Positions 47,560-57,284 of a stretch of 64,000 nucleotides of DNA are shown here, one piece after another (within the stretch, counting starts at the first letter, position 1; each line of letters opens with the position of its first letter). The notes beneath the pieces were generated by a model. The model saw only the letters and a list, made by a program, of their open reading frames with translations. It did not search any database and was not told the DNA's origin. A program made the translations under genes and the position numbers. Source of the DNA: Zarea fungicola (Eukaryota > Ascomycota > Sordariomycetes > Hypocreales > Cordycipitaceae); contig FWCC01000124.1 of assembly GCA_900169235.1 (NCBI GenBank), positions 62,001 to 126,000 of the forward strand, read 5' to 3'.

Positions 47560-48371
47560 GATGTTTGCATTGGACGGCTACGAGTCGAAAAGCAACGAGG
47601 GACAGTAAAAGCGAAGGGATAAGGTTAGCAAGACCTATAGCGACATCCCGCAATAGCAATTGTGTGGCACGATTGCGATTCTGAAAGTTGGTTGTGCAGT
47701 GTACAACCAGGAAGCAAGGATAAAAAAAAAAAGTCGAGTCACTGGCTGATGAAGTAGCACATCTTTAATTTCTCGGGACAGCGCAGCAGACGCCGCCGAG
47801 TGGTAGTCGAAGAAAAGAAATGGGTAAAATTTAGGCCCGTGGCTCACTAGACGGCAAGAAAACCCCACTGTCCAGCCGGTGTCGTCATGACTTTACAGCG
47901 CGTGTTTCAATATCAACGGTGCTAGGTAGGTACCTAGAAAATAGGCACTGCGGACAGTTGCATGATACGTAGGTAGTATGTAACAAAACACCATATTATC
48001 GAATGTCTCGGGATCTTCTCCGTATACTAGTTGGCAACCAAGTCCCCATAATGCCTCAGGCGTGTTTCTGGGTTTCTATGCCGATATCTAAGAATCCCGA
48101 TCGGCCTTCTCGCCGTGCAGCACCAACAGCAGTGGTCGCCCGTGTAAGCCGCACCAACTGCCAGCCATTGGTTGAATTGGACCCGCAGGAGCTGCAGCCC
48201 AAAACTTTGGCTCAAGCTCCATTGCAGCCAGACGACACCACATGAACCTCGCCAGAATCTCGGCAACCACTGCCCATCATGGCTTGTCGTATAGGCCTCG
48301 TGGGACACTTCACGCAGGCTACAGCCCTGTCTAGTCAGCTGTCAAGCAGAGTGGTGTCTCTACGACAGCCA
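47560..48371. promoter_or_regulatory. Divergent promoter region, carrier / mitochondrial Phe-tRNA synthetase
   Basis: 812 bp between the divergent start codons of two genes for mitochondrial proteins. A short palindrome (TAGGTAGGTACCTA) lies at about 47925-47938. Frames inside it look non-coding. Confidence 0.4.
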
Positions 48372-49812
48372 ATGTTGGCCAGGGCCTTCTCCTTATCTGG
48401 CATGTAGTCATATCCCTCGACCATCGGCTCATCTTCTAACCAACCGACCAGTAGGCCGTCGCCAATCACACACAGCACCCAAAACTCCGCTTACGGTCTC
48501 AATCCGTGGTCAAACATGCAAAACTGATCCCAATTGGTTCAACATCCCCGACAATGTCCTTGATACAACCACCCGCCGCCTCCATCTCCAAAAGGACCAT
48601 CCCGTCTACATCACCCGCCAAATCATCCAATCCAATTTCCCCACTTCCACCTACAAATATCACAATGAGCTGAGTCCCGTGGTCACCACTAAGCAAAACT
48701 TTGACTCCCTCGGCTTCCCTGCCGATCACCCCGGGCGGGCTCGCTCCGACACTTACTACATCAACGACACCACGCTGCTAAGAACGCATACAAGCGCGCA
48801 CCAGGCCGAGACGTTTCGGGCCAACGAAAGCGATGGCTACCTCATCTCCGCTGATGTTTACCGCCGCGATGCTATTGACCGCAGCCACTACCCTGCCTTT
48901 CACCAAATGGAAGGTGCGCGCCACTGGGACCGCAACGAGGTTCCCCATGGTGATGTTGCAGCTGCAGTGCTGCGCGACCTCGAGGCGCTGCCCAAGCACA
49001 ACGTCATCGTCGAGGATCCAAACCCGCCGTGGCACAGCGAGCGTAATCCCATCCAGGACAAGCACCACTCAGCGGCCGAGGTGGAGGCCATTGGTGCCCA
49101 TCTGAAGCGGTCGCTCGAGAACATGGTCGTCGACGTCTTCTCACGCGCCAAGGCGGCCGCCCAGAGAGCCGATCCCAACTTTGTCGACGAGCCTCTGCGG
49201 ATGAGATGGATCGAGGCCTATTTCCCCTTTACCAGCCCCTCGTGGGAGCTCGAAGTCTACTATGCCGGTGACTGGCTGGAGGTCCTCGGCTGCGGCGTCG
49301 TGAGGCAAAACTTGTATGATAATGCCGGGGTACCCACCAAGTTGGGCTGGGCTTTTGGCATCGGCATCGATCGCATCGCCATGCTGCTGTTCAAGATCCC
49401 CGATATCCGCCTCTTCTGGTCCCGTGATCAGCGCTTCCTTTCGCAATTCACCGGTGTCTCGGATGATCTGGACAAGCTGAAGCTCTTTTCGCCCTTTTCC
49501 AAATACCCGCCTAGCCCACGCGATGTCTCCTTTTGGCTCGGCACTTCCACTTCCTCTGCCGCTGGCGGGAACACCAAGAACGTCTTTCATGAGAATGATG
49601 TCATGGAGCTGGTGCGAAACATTGCTGGCGACGTTGTTGAAGATGTCAGGCTTATTGACGAATTTACGCATCCAAAGACTGGCAGGAGGAGCATGGCATA
49701 TCGCATTGTGTACCGAAGCCTAGAGAGAACGCTGACGACGGAAGAGGCAAACAATTACCACGAGAGTGTTAGGGAGGCACTTGTTAACGAATTGGGAGTT
49801 GAACTGCGATGA
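48372..49812 (+). CDS. MSF1: Mitochondrial phenylalanyl-tRNA synthetase
   Basis: Two exons, 48372-48399 and 48452-49812 (462 residues; yeast Msf1 is about 470). The first exon, MLARAFSLS, reads as a mitochondrial presequence. To keep phase it must be spliced from a GC donor (GCATGT at 48400) to CAG at 48451, or to TAG three bases later. The class II core starts near residue 30 and shows the phenylalanine-site region (QNFDSLGF, HTSAHQAETF) and motif 3, GIGIDRIAMLLF. The C-terminal FDX-ACB (B8-like) domain follows from FSKYPPSPRDVSFW and binds the tRNA anticodon. As in the family, it acts as a monomer that charges mitochondrial tRNA-Phe. The body of the gene is certain; the first exon is inferred. 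Confidence 0.9.
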
Positions 49813-51505
49813 AAAGAATTGCAGTATTCAAGCCAGAGATGTGCAAGAGTTGGAATTACGACTCGTCCATTCTCATTGTAAACTACAATGTATTTTCTTT
49901 TCATGGTTAGCATGGGCCAGTGTACAGCCTTGTATAACAGAATAATATCATCACACATAATGCAGAACACTGATGACTGAGACTAATACGGTGAGGTCTA
50001 AAACTGCGAGACCCAGATATTACAAGACGTCCCCGCGAAGAAGCGCTAGTATAATCGAAGGATTCATAAGAGCGTGGGGTTCCCCACACTACAATTGCAC
50101 CTATGCATGCTTCTTACGTACTAGCAAGTAATCATCCCATTCGCTTTTAAAATTGCTGAGTATGCATAGCAGATCGAAGCTGCGAGCCGTCTCCATCCCG
50201 TTCGCTCTAATTGTGGGGACGCTTTCACCGTCCAAGTCCAGACTGCAGGACTCTAAAGGAGGCGCAGCAACTATATTTGTTCCGGAGATGGAGGGATTGA
50301 CAAAAAAAAAAAAAGGAAACAAGGCAAGAAGAGTTACTCTTTGCAAAATTCGCAAACGGGAAAGAAAGGAATTCCCGCTTCTGTTGGACGAGAGCTCAAC
50401 ACAGCCTCATAATCATGTTCCATGTCTTGCGTGGTGGTGATGCTTCGCCTTGGCTCGGGCTGCTTACATACCCTGTCCTCGGCATCTGTGCCAAAGAAAC
50501 CGGGGAAGACGGTGGACGGACGGGCAGTGCACCTTTATAGGACAAGGTTGTTGACACATTTGCTGTAGGAAAAATCTGCCCGCCCGCTGCACACGGGATA
50601 CGAGACAAATATTTGCAGCGCTGTGTGGCAGGCTGTGCAAAAAGAGAGGGCAGACTACAACTTACAACCAAACATTAAAGTCAGTTTCCAATAACTGACG
50701 GAGGAGGAGGCCCGAGGTCAAAGGTACTGCCCGGGAATGATGGAAAGCCGCTAGCAGCCGGCCACTAGAGCATGGTAAATTCCTGCTTACTTTTACTCCC
50801 ACATTCGTTCATACTGAGCTGTGCAACAATGCATGCATGCAGTTGATCTACTTTCTTGCACAGCCTACCTGCTGGTGGCGTACCCGTGGTTTGCATGCAA
50901 GCCACAGGTCATCACGCTCCACTTGCTTCTCCTTCAGGTACGCGCCCAGATAAGTATTTAGATGGATGTTTGCAGGCCGGCGTAAGACCAGTCCAGATGA
51001 GGAAGCTGAGGAAAACTCTTGGCTTCCAATTGACTGGGTCTTTGGGGGGTTTACTCATCCACAGCTGCGAAACGAATGAGGCGGGGAAAGGTGAAGAGGG
51101 ACATGGACGCAGACTGGTGGGTTTTTGGGCATTCTCAGGCCGCCGCTTTAGATCAACGATGCTGTGGAACTGTATTTACAGTTATTTGCAGGGGGTCTAG
51201 AATTTGTGCATAACATTTGTGCAAATCGAGGAGATCAACAACGCCAAGTTGCAGTGCCTGGGTTTCTGAATTCAATTCAATCGTTCATTGTACATATTCG
51301 GTATCCTATGGTAGGCGAAAAGCTAAAGAAAAAGATATTCTAACTACTTTTTATATTCTGTAAAAAGAACACAACTGAGTAACAATTTATAACATTGATG
51401 TTCCAAGCTAATTTTTCTGACAGTCTAGTCAACTGTTCCCAACCAACAGACGCTTCCTTCAACTAACACCATTTTTGACGTCAGTTTGCCATTTTTTCTT
51501 CCCCC
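49813..51505. other. Gene-free stretch
   Basis: Between the synthetase gene and the cysteine-rich array. An A13-type run lies at about 50302-50314. No coding signal is seen. Confidence 0.45.
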
Positions 51506-51847
51506 TTACAACAAATACTTGGGAAATTCATATGGCTTGCAGTCAAAGCAAGCAATCATCCGGCACCGGAAGCAGTTCTTACGTCCGGGTAGATTGCGCG
51601 CCTTGCACATGCAACACCGCCAACCCTCTTCCTGCTGCAGCATCACATCCACCCAGCAGATGATGTTGTTGCAGACCTCGCGCGGGTATTCGCGCACCAA
51701 GATTGGGTACTCGCACCGGACTGGCGTTACAAACCGCATGCTCTGCCGCCGGGCTTCCGCGCAGTCCATGGGGTTGAGTGGCTCGTACCTGCGCCGGAAG
51801 ATGAGATCGTGGCCGCATAAACCAACAGGCCTAACGAGGCGGCACAT
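51506..51847 (-). CDS. Cysteine-rich protein, RanBP2/NZF-like zinc finger, array copy 1
   Basis: Intronless, 113 residues, no signal peptide. Start at 51847 chosen because all copies begin Met-Cys-x-hydrophobic there; the frame is open further upstream. Shared landmarks are LCGHDL near the N-terminus, EPLNPMDC, a mid Cys (PVRC), VCNNIICWV-x-VMLQQ, and then GWRCCMCKARNLPGRKNCFRC. The last fits W-x-C-x2-C-x3-N-x6-C-x2-C exactly, the RanBP2-type (NZF) zinc-finger spacing. A final pair, ACFDC, follows. NZF fingers bind ubiquitin, RNA or small GTPases, but no function can be assigned. It is the first of four same-strand copies about 0.85-1.05 kb apart. Confidence 0.75.
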   Translation of the reverse strand: MCRLVRPVGLCGHDLIFRRRYEPLNPMDCAEARRQSMRFVTPVRCEYPILVREYPREVCNNIICWVDVMLQQEEGWRCCMCKARNLPGRKNCFRCRMIACFDCKPYEFPKYLL

Positions 51848-52499
51848 GGCTACCTTTTTTTTCTCTTTCTCTTGTAGATGAATATATCTTCTATAGATAC
51901 CAGCTTGAAAGGACGCTGGACGTAGTTTTCTCAAAGAGACGCCAGGTAAGAGAAATCGTATACCCAGCTGGCGAGTTTCGAGTTTGGAAAGAGGTGAACA
52001 GTTGATTTACTTAACAGGGACTAGTGGGGTATATTTATTTAATTGAGAAATAAATCAAATCTATTTAACTAACTGAATTTCATGGACTATCGTCAGTCAT
52101 GGGCGTTTTCGTAGTACAGGTCGTTTGTGACATTTGTCGCAAACATTGCCGGTATATAGATAACGTGGCCAATGGTACTTGCACTACAGCATCGCCAGCT
52201 ACTATTGTTTGCATCACCCAAGTCACCATAATCGAGTAAATTGTTTAGTATACCGGGTTCAGTCTCTCTATCAATCTCGATATTATTGAAAAAGCTCTCA
52301 AATGACTGACTCCATCTAAGCCTCGAACACACAAAAGATTCACCTTCAGCGGGCTGTCGTTAGAATACGAGTGTGTTGGTCATGCCCCAAAGTTACTTGA
52401 CTTCTTTTTTTCTCTTTCGTTGTTTCGTTGTTTCGTTGTTTCGATTTTCTTGGTCTTGCATCACTCCTCCGACACTACTTGACAGGTTCCAAGGCGTGC

Positions 52500-52792
52500 A
52501 GCTCCGGCGCCCGTATGTCTGCGCCCCGAGACAATGCAACGCCAGCGGCCTTGCTCATTATTTGGAAAGCGGGTAAAGCAGCGCCATCCATCCTTTTGCT
52601 GCAGCATAAATTATTGCCTGCAATCTCGTAGCTGGCAGACTCTGCGGCGCTGGTATTCATACACCACCACAGGGCTCTTGCAGAGAGCCGGGGAAAGCCG
52701 GTTTCCACGGATTGCTTGTTCTGTCTTTCCGCCTGTAGGCAGCCTCCTAGATCTTGCCCGCACAGGTCAACTCCCTTTACAATGCGACACAT
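52500..52792 (-). pseudogene. Decayed copy 2 of the cysteine-rich array
   Basis: Starts at 52792 with MCRIVKGVDLCGQDL, like its neighbours, then loses homology. Further along, in a different frame, the family's C-terminal core reappears: VCQLRDC, a TAA stop where the CWV of other copies would be, MLQQKDGWRC, and a degraded finger with Asn and Cys remnants. So the copy has at least one frameshift, one nonsense change and internal loss (the EP-x-DP-x-DC block is missing). It proves that the family has been expanding and decaying at this locus. Not translated as a full protein. Confidence 0.75.
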
Positions 52793-53276
52793 GGCAGAAA
52801 TCCAGGACGAGAGGATCTCCATAGGGTAAGGAATTGTGATGGAATCTGTTGTTATTAGAGTACTGGTATAAGACTTTTGTCGGGACAAAATTAATTGGAA
52901 GGCTTCCGAGATTTTCATTACACACAAACTGTGACTATTTATTGGGGTTTATCTAGTAACTCACCTGTTACCAGCGTATGCACGTTCTAATCGTCTAGCC
53001 AAACAAAACTCCGGACATTATTAGGTCGCACTTGGTGAAGGAACTGAATTTCTTTTTGAGTATAATTGTGTGTATAACTTTATACCTTGCCCATTGAACT
53101 CCCTCTTACATCCAAGAATTTTCATCTTTCGTACTACGTATAATGATTCACTAAAAAGAGTCTGCCAAGTTCGTCGATGTGGCTGCAAAGTCATCAATCA
53201 AATCCGCACAACTCCCTAGCCTGTGGGACAACATGACCACCTTGCATATCTTTACGTTGCTTGTAGTGTTTGTGAA

Positions 53277-53627
53277 TTAACGTGGCTCATTCGTAAACGG
53301 TGTACAGGTGGTGCATGCATTATGCTCACAGCCCGGTAAACAATGAAACCGCCCAACGTTGTTCTGGGCGTTGCATCGGCAGCATCGCCAGCCGTTGCGC
53401 CTCCACTGCTGCAGCATCACCGAAACCCAGCAATTTATCTGTGGACAGACTTTATCATCGTGCCATTCGGCAACGACGTTGGGATTTCGGCAATGGGTGA
53501 TGGGGTGCATGAGCTGAATGCTTTCCAATTGTGCTTGCTGGCAGTCTCTTGGGTCGGAAGGCTCGAATCGGTGTTGGTTGGGGAGGACGTGTCCGCAGAG
53601 GCCTGTAGATAGGATGACATAGCACAT
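53277..53627 (-). CDS. Cysteine-rich protein, RanBP2/NZF-like zinc finger, array copy 3
   Basis: Intronless, 116 residues from the Met at 53627 (MCYVILSTGLCGHVL). It shares RFEPSDPRDC, the ITHC mid Cys, VCPQINCWVSVMLQQ and GWRCCRCNAQNNVGRFHC, then LPGC and CTTC. The finger spacing is W-x-C-x2-C-x3-N-x6-C-x3-C, one residue longer at the last pair than copy 1. The frame extends upstream to 53765, and that extra 46-residue segment is hydrophobic and signal-peptide-like. If it is translated, this copy would be secreted; the alignment with siblings argues for the shorter start. Function unknown. Confidence 0.72.
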   Translation of the reverse strand: MCYVILSTGLCGHVLPNQHRFEPSDPRDCQQAQLESIQLMHPITHCRNPNVVAEWHDDKVCPQINCWVSVMLQQWRRNGWRCCRCNAQNNVGRFHCLPGCEHNACTTCTPFTNEPR

Positions 53628-54327
53628 GATATTTTTGTTTCTCAAAATGGTGTTTTTAATTGTCGAAGGGGAAAACAGACTTGCCAACAGGGTGAACTGG
53701 CAGATCAGTAGATATTGTAGCGGGAAATGGAAACTGGCGGTTCTTATAAGTACGCAGAAATTCATAGGTAGCCCAAAGAAAACGGCGAGGAGCTACATTT
53801 CTGAAGAGTCAATCACTGGCATTTTAATGCTTTGCCCTGTGTGCAACAAACGATGCATATGAATTGGTTTTGGTAAAGTTACACAAGCGATTCAGACCAC
53901 TTGCTACCTCCACGCAGTTTTCAATGTGGAAAATGGTCAACACTTTTGGTCGAACTCGCCTGATTATTCCTTGCTGATGCAAGAAAAATAGTTATACATC
54001 CTATAATCATTGCTTCGTACGATTTTCTACTTCTTGCTGGAAACAGTGGCTGTGGCATGCGATCTAGTCACGCGGACTCCTGGGGAGGAACTTGATTTGA
54101 ACAAAGTAGTAAATGCATCATTTTTGTTAGAATAGAAGAGACATGTATATTTATCGGCGTTACCGCTATTGATGATCTTCAGGTTATCTGAAGTCTCCAT
54201 CTCATCACTGTAGCCTTTATCTGTATGGATTCGTAACTTCTGTTGCAGCCTCCCTTTCTGAAACCACCAGTGTCCACCAATCCTTTCATGGATTTTGGGG
54301 CTAAATATTTCTGTGTGTCACCCATTT

Positions 54328-54666
54328 TCAGTTTGGTTTGCATCGCGTGCAAGCAGCGTGCATGCAAGTGACGTTGCAAGTGAAGTGGCCCTTTGCATTC
54401 AGTGCTGAACAGAGACAACAGGTCCAGCCCCATTCCTGCTGCAGCATGTACTGTACCCAGCAGGCTGGCTGATCGCAGACTTTTCGGACCGGGTTACGGA
54501 TAACGATTGAATCAGAACACCGGTGAACGGGGACAAAGTTCTGGCCACCGAAACGCTGGTGCTCAAGCATGGCTAGGGGGCAGTCTCTTGGGTCGGCTGG
54601 TTCCCATACCACCTCATCAACGAGGATATGCTCGCATAATCCAAAGGGCGTAATGAGTTGACACAT
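54328..54666 (-). CDS. Cysteine-rich protein, RanBP2/NZF-like zinc finger, array copy 4
   Basis: Intronless, 112 residues, starting MCQLITPFGLCEHIL. It shares WEPADPRDC, a VHRC mid Cys, VCDQPACWVQYMLQQ, GWTCCLCSALNAKGHFTC and the final CTRC. The Gly of the LCGH block is Glu here. Finger spacing is as in copy 3 (x3 before the last Cys). No signal peptide. Protein divergence between copies is high outside the Cys/Trp/Asn frame, suggesting old duplication or fast change. It may bind zinc; nothing more is inferred. Confidence 0.75.
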   Translation of the reverse strand: MCQLITPFGLCEHILVDEVVWEPADPRDCPLAMLEHQRFGGQNFVPVHRCSDSIVIRNPVRKVCDQPACWVQYMLQQEWGWTCCLCSALNAKGHFTCNVTCMHAACTRCKPN

Positions 54667-55687
54667 GGAAAAACAAACAATAATTAGTCTACCGAGATAT
54701 CAAGGTGTAGCTCGTAGTGTCTCAACTGCTCGACGGGAGGAGGTAAAAGGACAGGTATGAGAAATTGCAGGTATCGCGGTTTCGGATCTTTGATCAAGGG
54801 AATAATCGAAGGGATCTATTTGCGATTTGTACATGTAGACAGGTAACTCAGTCTTCTTATGAATAGGTGCAGCTCCTGTTACCATTCTGTGCATCCACGC
54901 GGCATGTCGTGTGCATCACTGTCAGGGTTGCTCGCACAGTGTCTGCCAGCTGCGGTGATTAACTGCATACGTGAGATGTAGGCATGGGAGATGGAGCTTC
55001 AGAGAGAAAGCTACGCCTTTTATCTAGAAACTCAAGAAAATTCACTTCTGCGCAACGCTGCTTGACGAGATGCAATAATGCGGATACCCAAGCTCGTTGC
55101 GTACGACACATCCATCTCGTCTTCATGAATGCAGACTCACGAGCAAAATCTTCAATCCATAGAGAGAGACATATTTACTCCCCCCAGTGTAGATAAACGT
55201 TGGCCCAGACGTCTACCGCGACATTCCGAACCTGGCAGCGTTTGGCTGAAGTCAAAGTCGCCACAGTAGGGAAAACCAGGAACCGTGCATAAAATATGCA
55301 CAACTCAGCCCTCCTGTTGAGCCACGTCTAGTGCGGCTTGGCGATGGTTGCAGCTAGTGGGGCGGCATTGGGGGCTTAGCTAGAGCGGCAATAGCGCTAG
55401 CCTCATTCGGATGACGTACTCCAGTTGCTCCCTGCAACTTTGCCCGCCACCGCCTCCTCCGCCAACGACTTCGCCTCTTCCCACATTTGATACATATACC
55501 GGCCAGGTCTCGCCCAGACTGTTACGATCTTGTTACTGCATCTTTCGGCACCACTTTTCTCTACCATCAGAGTATTCTTCTACTCCCTCCCGCTTCTGCT
55601 TGTACATATTTCAGTGCGCCGCAGATTCATGTCAATTTGAATATCCTACCTCATCTTCTCCATAACCCGCATAAACCGCCATACAGA
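54667..55687. other. Intergenic
   Basis: Between the array and the calcipressin gene. 55420-55680 is CT-rich, as in other fungal leaders, and is probably the calcipressin promoter and leader. No other gene is seen. Confidence 0.5.
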
Positions 55688-56473
55688 ATGGAATTGTCAC
55701 CAAGAACCAGCCGGTCCTCTTCGACCTCGTCCCGCCGAGGAATCAACCTGACTCTCGATCTCTCCAATCTGCCTCCACTCGAGCAACCCACTCCACCCTC
55801 CAACACCCTTCTGTTCACCAACCTCGACAACGTCGACATCTTCCGGCCCGATAAGCTGCAGTCGTTGCGCGACCTAATCCAGCGCACAGCCAACATTCAC
55901 GTCTTTGCGCCCCTCAAGTCCTTCCGCCGCATCGTCGTATCCTTTTACGACGTCGAGTCCGCCATCTCAATCCGCAAGATCTGGGACGGCGAGGCCATCA
56001 TGGGCCACCGCGTCAAGATTTACTTTGGCGCCCAAACCTCGGTCCAGCCCAAGGCTGACCACCTTGCCCTACCCGACGCCGGCAAGCTCTTCTTCATCTC
56101 CCCGCCGCCAAGCCCGCCGCATGGCTGGGAGGTGCGCCTCGAAGATGCGCCCAACAAGATGGTACATGCCGACGACCTGGCTGACGCGCTCGCTAAGCTC
56201 GGTGCTGGCTCTGGTGCAGGCGCGGCCACTAGCCCCGCCGGCGCCTTTGACTCGCCCATTACGCCGATTGACGGCAGTGCCGCTGTTGGCCGAACGAGAA
56301 GTCGTAGCTCGACTCTCATCTACCACCCAGACGATCACGGCAGCAGCCCAGGCCTCCCCGCCGTCTTTGTGGAAGACATGACGGAAGAGCCCATGGACAT
56401 GTCCCCCTTGGAGGCAAAGCCGATCCAAGCCCACACGTCAAGGCCACCCCTGGAACTCATGAATGAGGCTTAG
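55688..56473 (+). CDS. Calcipressin (regulator of calcineurin)
   Basis: Single exon of 261 residues from ATG at 55688. The frame is open upstream, but only in CT-rich leader. Residues 38-115 form the RRM-like fold (NTLLFTNLDN ... RRIVVSFYDVESAISIRKIWDG ... HRVKIYFG). It is followed by the calcineurin-binding signature LFFISPPPSPP (about 134-144), whose two Ser-Pro sites are the GSK3/MAPK phosphorylation sites of the family. After HGWEVRLEDAPNKMVHADDL comes a disordered tail. Calcipressins bind and modulate the Ca2+-calmodulin phosphatase calcineurin, which governs stress response, cell wall and virulence programmes in fungi. The tail segment VFVEDM may be the TXXP/PxIxIT-like docking region but is not a clean match. 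Confidence 0.92.
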   Translation: MELSPRTSRSSSTSSRRGINLTLDLSNLPPLEQPTPPSNTLLFTNLDNVDIFRPDKLQSLRDLIQRTANIHVFAPLKSFRRIVVSFYDVESAISIRKIWDGEAIMGHRVKIYFGAQTSVQPKADHLALPDAGKLFFISPPPSPPHGWEVRLEDAPNKMVHADDLADALAKLGAGSGAGAATSPAGAFDSPITPIDGSAAVGRTRSRSSTLIYHPDDHGSSPGLPAVFVEDMTEEPMDMSPLEAKPIQAHTSRPPLELMNEA

Positions 56474-57284
56474 GCGTCGTGCTCTGCATTTGCGCATGGT
56501 TACTTCTTTTTGCTGCGCTCATCAGGTACATATTTCGATTAAAGCGAGGCTTCAGCAGACATTTGATTATGGCGTTCGGAATTGGCGACGGTACATGGAC
56601 ATGGCGTTTAACCAGGATTTAGTGTATAAAAGCACCCCAAAGAGTACCACTCAAAGTAAATCGGGGGATCAAATAAGCATTGACCAGTCATCTGCTATAC
56701 AATAATGACAGATTCAAATAAAATGATGCATGTGATTCTAATCGTGGTTCCGTGGCACTGGTAGTTGCGAGACATCCGCCGCCGACGAGGTGGCTGTGCC
56801 CGCCGCGCCTCATTACGACTCGGTACCTTGATATTTTTACCACAAGTCAATTTTCTTTTATATTCGGTACAAATTATGCGTGTGGCATGTGCCGCATAAC
56901 TGGCGACGTTGTACTGTGTTTTATTTCACTTGTAGAAGTGGTGAAATGGTACTTGCTGATGCCAGCTGGATGCAGGATGAATCCAGGGCATTTGCCTTGC
57001 AACTTGATTGAATTTTAAAGACTACCGTGAAACAGGTGAAGCAGAGTTCAATGAAATTAAAATTATTACAGAATCCGGCTCTTCGGTACGCCATTGCCAT
57101 CATTATTGTAGAGCAATTCATGGGACATGGGGTGGACCAGGGGTGATGTGGTCGGTGGGCAAAAAAGTAATTACAGGCACAAAAGCTGCCCCGTATTATT
57201 ATTAGGAGCTACAGACATTTTCTCTTTCTGTCATCAAACGACACACACATACGACAGCCAGCAACAACCAGCCATTTTGCAGCC
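56474..57284. other. Intergenic
   Basis: Calcipressin 3' region and RRG9 promoter. No gene is seen. Confidence 0.5.

Noticed and set aside
48003..48245. 80-codon frame between the carrier and the synthetase gene
   Set aside because: No conserved features; it lies in a divergent promoter region.
52093..52332. Possible further fragment of the cysteine-rich family (SSWRCC)
   Set aside because: Only a four- to five-residue resemblance; the other landmarks are missing.
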